This document shows, one piece after another, positions 14,062-22,119 of a DNA stretch of 39,988 nt. Every line of letters begins with the position of its first letter. Position 1 is the first letter of the stretch. A model generated the notes under the pieces. That model did no database searches. It saw only the letters and a list, made by a program, of their open reading frames with translations, and had not been told where the DNA came from. The translations under genes and the position numbers were made by a program. Source of the stretch: Cytobacillus firmus NBRC 15306 (lineage in GTDB: Bacteria; Bacillota; Bacilli; Bacillales; Cytobacillaceae); assembly GCF_001591465.1 (NCBI RefSeq), contig NZ_BCUY01000033.1, forward strand, positions 1 to 39,988, written 5' to 3'.

Positions 14062-14097
14062 AAAAAAGCTTGAAGACAACGTCTCCAAGCCTTTTTC
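14062..14097 (-). terminator. Terminator of the MFS gene
   Basis: Minus strand GGCTTGGAGAC / GTCTTCAAGCT followed by TTTTTT, directly at the MFS stop codon. Confidence 0.85.
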
Positions 14098-15284
14098 TAC
14101 ACAGCTGTCTTTGGTTTTGGCTCCTTTCTCTGCCAGGCAATCGTGATAAACAATGTAACGATCAATAGGGCCAGACCGAGAACAAACGGATAGGTTATCC
14201 GCACATCGTAAAGTAAGCCGGCAATCGTTGGCCCCAGAACGTTTCCAATGCTCATATAAGCATTGTTCATTCCCATCGCAAATCCCTGTTCATTACCGGC
14301 CATCTTTGAGATTAGCGTGGTTAAAACCGGGCGCAGAATGGAAGTTGCAAGGAAAATGATCAGCGAAATAACGAAGAAAAGTGCATAGCTGCCTGCAAAC
14401 AGTGAAACTAGGAATCCTGACGCTGCAACAGCTAAAAAGATATTCAATACTTTTCCTTCTCCGAATTTATTAACCACCCGATCGACTACAAATAACTGAA
14501 CAATAACACTAATGACCCCCGTTGAAGTCACCATAATGGCAATTTCCTGCGGGGTAGCAGCAAACTCATTATCAAGGTACAGCCCCAGAACTGACTCATA
14601 CGCCATTAGTCCAAAGCTCATCACCAATGTAATGACAAGCGGAATAAAATAAGGCTTCTTAACGGACATGGCCAGTTTCTTGACCATCGGTTCCTCTTCA
14701 GGCATCTCTCCCGGCACTGTCTGCAATGTGCTGCTTTCCTCAAGGAGCACAATGGAGAATAGAACAGCCACTAGAGATACAAGCGCTGAAATCAGAAATG
14801 GCATTTTCAGGCCGAAGTCTGCCAAAAACCCGCCTATCCCAGGTCCAACCACAATTCCAAGTGACATCGCAGCTGATACAAGACCATTCCCTTTTGCCCG
14901 CTGCTCCATGGTAGTAATATCAGCAATGTAGGCAAAAATAGCTGGAATCAGCAAGGCAGCTCCAATGCCTCCAATGACACGTGAAAAGTAAAGCAGCCAA
15001 ATGGAATCTACTGCATAAAAGACAAGCATGGATAATGTCAAACCAGCTAACCCGTAAATAATCATCTTTCTGCGGCCGTACTGGTCAGCCCATTTTCCCG
15101 CGATAGGAGAAAAAATCAGCTGGGCACCCGCAAAAATGGCAATCATCAGGCCTGCTGCCGTTCCTCCCTGATTAATGGATTCCAAATAAGCCGGCAAAAT
15201 CGGAATAATAATCCCAAAGCTTCCGATTGCAATAAACATATTGATCATCAAAATGACCATCTTTTTCTTTTGATCCCCTGACAA
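14097..15284 (-). CDS. MFS multidrug-type efflux transporter (NorA/Blt-like)
   Basis: 395-aa major facilitator with 12 hydrophobic helices in two halves, split by a charged loop (EEEPMVKKLAMSVKKP). DHA1 drug:H+ antiporter marks are GKWADQYGRRKMI between helices 2 and 3, SRVIGGIGAALLIPA in helix 4, and the motif-C region MSLGIVVGPGIGG in helix 5. The substrate is unknown. It starts with TTG at 15284, eight bases after AAGGAGGGG. It is a single-gene unit with its own terminator. No regulator gene is adjacent. Confidence 0.9.
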   Translation of the reverse strand: MSGDQKKKMVILMINMFIAIGSFGIIIPILPAYLESINQGGTAAGLMIAIFAGAQLIFSPIAGKWADQYGRRKMIIYGLAGLTLSMLVFYAVDSIWLLYFSRVIGGIGAALLIPAIFAYIADITTMEQRAKGNGLVSAAMSLGIVVGPGIGGFLADFGLKMPFLISALVSLVAVLFSIVLLEESSTLQTVPGEMPEEEPMVKKLAMSVKKPYFIPLVITLVMSFGLMAYESVLGLYLDNEFAATPQEIAIMVTSTGVISVIVQLFVVDRVVNKFGEGKVLNIFLAVAASGFLVSLFAGSYALFFVISLIIFLATSILRPVLTTLISKMAGNEQGFAMGMNNAYMSIGNVLGPTIAGLLYDVRITYPFVLGLALLIVTLFITIAWQRKEPKPKTAV

Positions 15285-15376
15285 AACGGATACCCCTCCT
15301 TCTATATGTGAAAAATTTACATTATTTTTTTCGGCACGCTAAATAGCTTATAATGAGACAGGCTGCTTTGTCAAAG

Positions 15377-15418
15377 GAAAAAAAAAGAGAAGCTCCAGCA
15401 TGGGCTGAGGCCTCTTGC
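15377..15418 (-). terminator. Terminator of the dead exported-protein gene
   Basis: Imperfect stem AAGAGGCCTCAGC / GCTGGAGCTTCTC on the minus strand, followed by nine Ts, three bases after the stop codon. Confidence 0.75.
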
Positions 15419-15420
15419 AG

Positions 15421-16060
15421 TTACCCTTTAAATTTGTCCGGGAATTGCTTCACAACCGCATCAGAAATGGCATCTGCCATCATAATAATATGAGACACTC
15501 CCTCATCAATCGAAACAATTCTCGCATCCCAATCCTTAACCAGGCTTGCTGTTAAATCATCTGTCACTAATTCAAGATGTGTGTATAGCAATTTTTTCAC
15601 ATCTTCATTATTTAGATTTGGATTGGCCCCGCTAAGAAATCCCGAGATATCATCAGCCGTTCCTAAACCATTCTTTGTTCAGCAGGTTCACCTTTGCTCC
15701 CTGACCTCTCTTAGCTGCCTCCGCGATATCACCCGCAATGACAATAGGCTCTTTAAGCAGTCCTGTCATATTAGCTCCTGCAGCTTCTCCGTAATAAGGC
15801 TTAATGGAATTCCCTATGTCCTCCTGATTTTTAAGCAGGCGGGCCAATACCTGCTTCTGATGCTCCGCTCCGGCAGTTGTGGCACTTGTAATATAGTTGC
15901 TTGTCCATAATACATGGTCAATCCAAAGTTTGCGGAATTCGTTTTCAAACATAACCTCTGACTGGGTAAGACACGGTTTTTATGCAGCTGCACTGCCCGG
16001 AGCTGCCAGCATATTCAGCGGTATGAGCAGCATTATTCCTATGACCAGTAATTTCTTCAT
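15421..16060 (-). pseudogene. Exported protein of unknown function, broken by a stop and a frameshift
   Basis: Starts at ATG 16060 behind AGGAAGGAG. It has a signal peptide (MKKLLVIGIMLLIPLNMLAA), then an in-frame TAA at codon 27 (15980-15982). The frame resumes with EFRKLWIDHVLWTSNYI...LLKNQEDIGNSIKPYYG, then breaks again near 15655, where one extra G lies between N and ADDISGFLSGANPN. The final part ends VVKQFPDKFKG. Intact relatives are secreted Bacillus proteins of about 200 aa, sometimes mislabelled glycosyltransferase. Two independent lesions make a pseudogene more likely than a sequencing slip. Its terminator is intact. Confidence 0.82.
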
Positions 16061-16131
16061 ATACTTTTCTCCTTCCTAATAGAAAAAGTTTCCTTCTTAG
16101 TTTGATTATCCTAAGATTTTTCATTCCAAAA

Positions 16132-16165
16132 AAAATAAAGCTCGAGGCTAATGCCCCAAGCTTTT
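16132..16165 (-). terminator. Terminator of the aspartokinase gene
   Basis: Minus strand AAGCTTGGGGC / GCCTCGAGCTT (with mismatches) followed by TATTTTTTTT. It lies next to the palindrome in the same 3' untranslated region. Confidence 0.75.
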
Positions 16166-16188
16166 TCAATCAAACGTTTGATTGATTG
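16165..16188. repeat. Second copy of the 20-bp palindrome
   Basis: TCAATCAAACGTTTGATTGA at 16167-16186, identical to the core at 7324-7343. It is in the 3' untranslated region of the aspartokinase gene, just before its terminator. Confidence 0.9.
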
Positions 16189-16249
16189 CATATATAGCCT
16201 ATTTCCTTTGGCTCTTTTCGTATAAACATATTTACCTTCGCATAAATGA

Positions 16250-17614
16250 TCACACTGCTGCCACCGCAGCAAAAAACTCATTATAAAGCGCCTGTACCGC
16301 ACGTACCTCATCCGCTGCCTGCACGCCAAACATCATGCTCACTTCAGAGGAGCCCTGATTGATCATTTCCATATTTACTTTCGCTTTAGCAAGGGCTTTG
16401 GAGGCGCGGGCCATTGTTCCGATGTTCTGGCGCATTCCCTCGCCAACCACCATAATAAGTGAAAGGCTGTGCTGGATTTTCACCTCATCCGCTTGAAGTT
16501 CATGCTGTATACGGCTCAGAATTTCTTCCTCCATCCCATCAGTAAATTGGTTTTCCCTCAGGATAATGGAGATGTCATCAATTCCTGATGGTGTATGCTC
16601 ATAGCTGAGGCCATACTCTTCCAAAATGGTCAGCAGCCTCCTCCCAAAGCCGACTTCCCTGTTCATTAAGTATTTGCCGACATAGATGCTGCAGAATCCC
16701 TGGTCACTGGCAATCCCGATCACAGGTCCGTTAGTGTTATCCCGCTCGTTCACAATCCTGGTGCCGGGAGCAGACGGATTATTCGTATTTTTTATCTGCA
16801 CAGGAATTCCAGCCCGAAATGCCGGTACAAGCGCTTCATCATGCAGGACAGTAAAGCCTGCATAGGAAAGCTCCCGCATTTCCCGGTAAGTCAGCTCTTT
16901 GATTTCTTTAGGGCTTTCAACAATAAAGGGATTTACCGAATAAACGGCATCCACATCTGTAAAGTTCTCATACAAATCCGCCTTGGCAGCACCAGCCAAA
17001 ATGGAACCTGTCACATCCGATCCGCTTCTTGAAAATGTGAACACCCGGCCATCCCTGCTATATCCAAAGAAACCCGGAAAAATGATGATCCCGTCCTGCT
17101 CCCTTAATGCAAACAGCTTGTCATATGCTTCAGGAAGCACCTGAGCGTTGCCGGGCTCCGGACTGACAAGCAATCCCGCTTCCTTCGGGCTCACATATCT
17201 TGCTTCTATGCCCTGCTGCTGAAAATATGCTGCAACAAGCTTAGCGTTATTATCTTCACCGCTCGCCTTGATCAAATCCATAAAAACTTCAGGATCGTGT
17301 GTATCACTGGAGAGCCTTGTTAAAAGATCCTCTCTGATTATATCTTTAATTTCCGAATCCAGCTCCAATTCATCCGCGATTTGGCCATACCGATCCAATA
17401 CAGCTTCAGCCAAATCATCTGCTGCTTCCCCCTGAATCCGTTTCTCTGCACATGCGATTAATAAATCAGTAACCTTGTCATCCTGTGAAAATCGCTTTCC
17501 AGGAGCCGAGACAACAATGATCTTCCGCTCTGGATCGGCATTTACAATATTGAAAACCTTTTCGATTTGCTTTCCGGTTGCTAAAGAAGATCCTCCGAAC
17601 TTCACGACTTTCAT
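16250..17614 (-). CDS. thrD: Aspartate kinase III (monofunctional)
   Basis: 454-aa aspartokinase of the B. subtilis YclM/ThrD type. It phosphorylates aspartate at the head of the Lys/Thr/Met pathway. The N-terminal KFGGSS motif, the catalytic KASGEDNNAKL and FSRSGSDVTGSILAG region, and the two ACT-type modules at the C-terminus (VGKYLMNREVGF...; LIMVVGEGMRQNIG...) are visible. The lack of an internal GTG-started beta subunit pattern favours the single-chain class III enzyme. The start at 17614 follows GGGAG; TTG at 17629 is possible. No lysine riboswitch or T-box was found upstream. Confidence 0.9.
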   Translation of the reverse strand: MKVVKFGGSSLATGKQIEKVFNIVNADPERKIIVVSAPGKRFSQDDKVTDLLIACAEKRIQGEAADDLAEAVLDRYGQIADELELDSEIKDIIREDLLTRLSSDTHDPEVFMDLIKASGEDNNAKLVAAYFQQQGIEARYVSPKEAGLLVSPEPGNAQVLPEAYDKLFALREQDGIIIFPGFFGYSRDGRVFTFSRSGSDVTGSILAGAAKADLYENFTDVDAVYSVNPFIVESPKEIKELTYREMRELSYAGFTVLHDEALVPAFRAGIPVQIKNTNNPSAPGTRIVNERDNTNGPVIGIASDQGFCSIYVGKYLMNREVGFGRRLLTILEEYGLSYEHTPSGIDDISIILRENQFTDGMEEEILSRIQHELQADEVKIQHSLSLIMVVGEGMRQNIGTMARASKALAKAKVNMEMINQGSSEVSMMFGVQAADEVRAVQALYNEFFAAVAAV

Positions 17615-17800
17615 CCTGACATCTCCCAATCTCTGAAAATTTAATCTTTATTTTACTCTTATCCTCACAGAAATCAAGAGAAAATTCTCCTCTAAAAATA
17701 CAAATGTTCACCCTAAAAACACACATAGTTATATTAATAAATTAATTTTACTTGATTTTTATGAATATAACGATGAATTATGTTATTTTAAAATAATAAA

Positions 17801-17814
17801 AGAAAACGCTTACA
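17801..17814. promoter_or_regulatory. Possible CcpA cre site
   Basis: AGAAAACGCTTACA is close to the cre consensus (TGNAANCGNWNNCA). It lies in the divergent region between thrD and the rsbY remnant. The only basis is the motif match. Confidence 0.35.
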
Positions 17815-17865
17815 ATGCATATTTATTTTAGGGGATAACTTAAGCAGGAAATAATCAGAATACTG

Positions 17866-17891
17866 GTTTTCATCCTCCCAGAATGGGGTAT
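17866..17891 (+). promoter_or_regulatory. SigB-type promoter of the rsbY remnant
   Basis: GTTTTC (17866-17871), 14-bp spacer, GGGTAT (17886-17891), close to the GTTTAA-N12-15-GGGTAT SigB consensus. It lies 58 bp upstream of the rsbY start. In B. cereus, rsbY is itself SigB-controlled, so this agrees with the gene's identity. Confidence 0.65.
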
Positions 17892-17949
17892 ATGTTAAGG
17901 ATATTTATATAAAGAATTAAATCGTAAAACACGGGAAGGGAAAAAGTCT

Positions 17950-18480
17950 ATGGGAATCCTAGTTGTGGACGATAATCAAGCCAACTTATTTGTTATTCAG
18001 CATATATTAAAACGCGCCGGATATAAAGACCTTTTAACGTTTTCTTCTGCAAAGGATATGTTTCAGCATCTTCAGGGATATTCACCTTTTTCAGCCGATA
18101 TAAAAGCAGACGTTATCCTCATGGATATTATGATGCCGGAGATGGATGGAATTGAAGCATGCCGGCGGCTTCAGCAGATTCCACATTTGAAGGATATCCC
18201 GGTGATTTTTGTAACTGCATTGGAAGACTCAAATAAAGTTGCAGAAGCTCTTGATGCAGGCGGGACCGATTATGTAATGAAGCCTATTATTCTGCTTCCC
18301 TTGTATGCATGTTTATCTCTTCTGTTCTCAGAGATGCCATCAGAACATGCAGTGATCCTGAATACGTTATGAAGGAACTGAATCGCTGGATGAATTCCCT
18401 GAATCAGCGCAATCAGAGAATTCCATATTATTTTACAGCTATTTACCTAGTCCTTAATAAAAAAGACAGAACAATCGAAA
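17950..18480 (+). pseudogene. rsbY: rsbY remnant: response-regulator PP2C phosphatase with internal and 3' deletions
   Basis: An intact receiver domain (D7, D8, phospho-acceptor D59, T89, K111; residues 1-113) begins at ATG 17950 after GGGAAGGG. At about 18290 the linker and first half of the phosphatase domain are missing. The remaining phosphatase part, ASLVCMFISSVLRDAI...YYFTAIYLVLNKKDRTIE, is in another frame and ends near 18480, where it meets the truncated rsbM on the other strand. In B. cereus, phosphorylated RsbY dephosphorylates RsbV to free SigB. The receiver frame runs on to 18372, so a lone receiver could still be made. Confidence 0.82.
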
Positions 18481-18995
18481 AAGGATTTTTTTCCGCCTGC
18501 CATAATGTAATTCTTTGTATAGAGCTGCATTTTTTGCAGAGGGATTATTCCGCTCTCTGCCTTTTTAAGCACCTTTTCATTGATGTCTGTGGCGTATATC
18601 TTCGTTCGTTCACCCAGCCCCTCTTCTTCCATCAAAATAGACATGGAGTAGGCTTCTTCCCCAGTCGAACAGCCTGCATGCCAAATTCTGATTTCCGGCA
18701 ATTCTCTGAGCATCGGGATAACCTCATTTCGAAAAGCCTTAAAAAAGGCAGGGTCCCGGAACATTTCTGTAACATTAATTGAAAAATCGCTCAGTACCTT
18801 TTGCAGATACCCCTCTTCATGGATAACCTTTTCCGTGAGGCTTGTTATACTGGGCAGTCGATCCCTGCTTAGGCGATTTTGGATTCTCCTTGCAATTGAC
18901 GAGCGCATATATTGCCGGAAATCATAACCGGATAAACTATAAATGGACTTTAAAAGCAATTCTATTTCTAATTCTTCCTTTTTCAATTCCTTCAT
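18447..18995 (-). pseudogene. rsbM: rsbM remnant: CheR-type methyltransferase, C-terminus deleted
   Basis: A 182-codon frame starts at ATG 18995. The N-terminal CheR helical domain (SLSGYDFRQYMRSSIARRI) and the SAM-binding motif HAGCSTGEEAYSMSI (107-121) are normal. ATDINEKVLKKAESG is also present. Homology stops after AGGKKSF (about residue 171, near 18485), where the catalytic C-terminal third should follow. The last codons are read from the opposite strand of rsbY. In B. cereus RsbM methylates the kinase RsbK and damps signalling. Here rsbY and rsbM meet tail to tail at a deletion that removed both 3' ends. Loss of function is inferred. Confidence 0.8.
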
Positions 18996-19065
18996 TCCTC
19001 AACTTTCGAGAACAAAATGATGTTGACGGTGTCCGTATGTTGTCCGGACTGGTCCTCCCTGTCAT

Positions 19066-21752
19066 CTATGAAAGCCATACTCTCATTACGGACAGCAGCT
19101 GTTCCAGTTTTAAAGGCTTGCTGATATAATCTGTTGCACCCGCTTCCATACACTTTTCTCTATCGCCTTTCATCGCCTTGGCAGTAAGGGCAATGATTGG
19201 AACATCCTGGTGCCTGTCCAGCCCGCGAAGCCTCTTCATGGTTTCATAACCATCCATAACCGGCATCATAATATCCATCAGTACAATGTCAATCTGTTCT
19301 TTACCCATTATCATATCGAGGAACTGCATCCCGTTTTCTGCTGTAAGGACATTCATGCCTTCTTTTCTCAAAGCATTTTTCAGCGCATAAATATTTCTGT
19401 GGTCATCATCTACAACAATGACTGTTTTGTCTTTAAGTTCCGTACCTGTATGCTGATCCTCTGCTTCATTATCCCCTTCAGCATCTTGTGTTTCAGCTGC
19501 CTCAGGCACTTCCGGAACAGGTTCAGCGGTTACAGCTGCCTCTTCAAAAGCAAGCGAACCCTGACGCTATTTCAGGCATTCCGTTTGGCAGATTCGGGAT
19601 AACGAGTATAAACCGGCTTCCTTTTCCTTCTTCGCTCTCCACTTTGCAGATACCGCCTAGCAGCTGGGCAAACTCCTTGGAGATGGACAAGCCAAGGCCC
19701 GTTCCGCCGTATTTTCTCATTGTTGCGCCATCAGCCTGCTGGAAAGCTTCAAAAATCAGCTGCTGCTTTTCTGCCGGAATGCCAATACCTGTATCCACCA
19801 CTGTTATTTTAAGCCAGTCCTCTGTATAGCTGGATAACGGCAAACCAAAGAAATCGCCTTTTGAAGCTTTTTCAAACGTGACTGCTACTGAACCTTCTTC
19901 CGTAAACTTAAATGCATTTGAAAGGAGGTTTTTCACAATTTGCTGCAGCCGCTGCTCATCGGTATTGAATACAGGAGGAACTTCTTCTGAAGATCTTACA
20001 GTAAATTCAAGATTTTTATGCTTTGCCACCTGTGTAAAATGCTGCTTCATCCGCTGCGACATTTCACTCATATTGACTTCCTCAAAGCTGATTTCCAGTT
20101 TCCCTACCTCTACCTTTGAAAGGTCCAGGATATCATTAATCAGGGTAAGCAAATCCTGTCCTGATGAGTGAATAACCTTGGAAAACTCCTTCTGCTCCTC
20201 AGTCAGGATTTGATCCGGGTCTTCCGCCAGCATTTCCGATAAAAGCAGGATACTGTTAAGCGGCGTACGCAGCTCATGCGACATATTTGCCAGGAACTCT
20301 GACTTGTATTTTGAGCTTAGACTCAGCTGTTTGGCTTTTTCCTCCAGTTCTTCCTTGGCAGCCTGAAGTTCTTCGGATTTCATTTCAGCATCTCTGGAGC
20401 GCTCTTCAAGCTGCTCATTAATCATACGCAGTTCTTCGGATTGACTCTGCATTTCTTCAGATTGCGCCTGCAGCTCCTCCGACTGGGACTGCAGCTCTTC
20501 AGCCTGCGCCTGAAGTTCCTCTGTCTGTGCCTGGGATTCTGCCAGCAAGCGTTCAATCTCCATTCTTCCTGAAATATTCGTAATGGCTATTCCTAATGTT
20601 TCAATTACTTTTTCTATTAGTTTGATCTGTGCATCAGTGAATGGCCTCAAGCTTGCCAGTTCCACAACTGCTACAGCCTCGTCTTTGAGCATGACGGGTG
20701 CCATCATGATGCTTTTCGGCCTGATATCTCCCAAACCGGTTGATAGGACCTTGTAATTCTCAGGAACATCTCGAAGGAGTACTGTTTTCTTATCCCTGAC
20801 TGTTTGCCCTGTTATTCCTTCTCCCTCATAGAAAAAGTCTCTTCCTGCATCTTCAGCTCCATCTGCATATGCAGCCTGTTTCCTAAATACAGGTTTGCTT
20901 CCGCTATCATCTTTCACATAAACGACTCCAAGATTGGCTCCAGCGGCAGGTGCCAGCCTCGAGATAAAGTCATCTGCCAAATTGGCTATCGTGACATGCT
21001 GGCTATAGATACTAACCAATGAAGCAGACTGGCTTTGAATCCAATTCTGTTCACTAATTTCAGCGGAATAGCGCTGTTCTTTCTCGTAATAGTTCTCAAG
21101 GGAATCAGCCATCGAGTTGAAGGCTTTTGCAATTTCACCGATTTCATCTTTTGTTTCGATATTCAGCCTTGAAATGGAAGAAAGGTCCTGATAATCAATC
21201 TCCTTAATCCCTTTTGTAATCAAGCTGATGCTTCTGCCTGTGCTTCTGATCACCCAAACCGTTACTCCGATGATTAAAACAATCGCTATTGCAACCGCAG
21301 CAACCAAAGTTGATACTAACTGGCTATACGTTTCATTTGCACTTTCCAGTGAATCCGCCATAAGTCCTTCCTGATACTCTTTAAATTCACCCAGCTTGTT
21401 CAGCAGTGCGTTTCGGTTTTCTCTCTCACTTCTATATAATTCTTCCAAAGAATCCATTTCACGGCTTCCCATTAGTTCAGTGAAGCTGTATTGCATTTGG
21501 GCATATGATTCGTATGCCTGCTCCACTTCTTTTAAGAGCAATCTCGATTTCTGTCTATTTAATTCCTGCTATAAATCAATTATTCGGGTTTGTATCCCCT
21601 CATGGTTGGCTTTCACCAATTCAGCCGTCTTGGCTGAATCGCTTGAGTCTTTGTCGGTGAGCACGCCCAGCAGCTGCTGGTCTGTCTGGTAAAATAGCTG
21701 TCTGATCTCTGTAGCCTGGTTTACCTTATATTTGCTTTCTTTTAAAGCTCAC
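19066..21752 (-). pseudogene. rsbK: rsbK remnant: hybrid sensor histidine kinase with N-terminal deletion, amber stop and frameshift
   Basis: A GTG at 21752 after AAGGAG gives MSFKRKQI. The frame then jumps, as if the first membrane helix were deleted, to a periplasmic sensor piece (NQATEIRQLFYQTDQ...). That piece is cut by TAG at 21569-21571. From 21541 an open frame covers the rest of the sensor, a membrane helix, HAMP, GAF, a Q/S/E heptad coiled coil, HisKA (NMSHELRTPLNS) and the HATPase domain (DTGIGIP, GGTGLGLS). Near 19560 an extra T shifts the frame before the C-terminal receiver (VVDDD, phospho-acceptor in LMDIMMPVMDG), which ends at 19066. Order and architecture match RsbK of B. cereus. 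Three lesions make activity unlikely. Confidence 0.82.
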
Positions 21753-21930
21753 CTGTTCTCTCCTTCTTTCCCCCGATTTTTCTTCATCATTTTTCTTGTT
21801 CATGTTCACGCTTATGAGATTAAGGTTTTAATAGACCAGCTTCTTTACCCTTATTTGTTAGAAATCAAACCTGTATTTCTATTTTTTTGCCCTTTTTGTA
21901 TATAAATTGTTGTTTTTTAGCTTAAGAATC

Positions 21931-22070
21931 CAGCCCGTTGATTTCCGCTACAGGCACTCAGCAAACCCGCGGGGCGGGCGGTGAGCCTCCTCGACGCTGT
22001 GGGTCTGCGGGGTCTCACCTGTCCCGCTACTCCCGCAGGAGTCTCGCACCTTCCGCTCCAATCAACTCAG
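21931..22070. repeat. GC-rich structured intergenic repeat (family B)
   Basis: A 130-bp element bounded by GTTGATT (21937-21943) and AATCAAC (22060-22066). It contains CCGCGGGGCGGGCGGTGAGCC and ACTCCCGCAGGAGTCTCGC blocks. It is far more GC-rich than its surroundings. Closely similar intergenic elements recur in Bacillus-related genomes, from memory. It sits between the broken rsbK and the dynamin-like gene, and no protein is encoded. Confidence 0.75.
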
Positions 22071-22088
22071 TGAATAAAATTAAAACAT

Positions 22089-22118
22089 AAAAAAAGGAAG
22101 GAAAACTCCTTCCTAATG
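22089..22118 (-). terminator. Terminator of the dynamin-like gene
   Basis: Minus strand AGGAAGGA / TCCTTCCT followed by seven Ts, right after the stop codon. Confidence 0.85.
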
Positions 22119-22119
22119 G

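Noticed and set aside
17615-17949. Lysine riboswitch upstream of aspartokinase
   Set aside because: The region is AT-rich without the L-box conserved segments. It holds only a possible cre site and the SigB-type promoter facing the other way.
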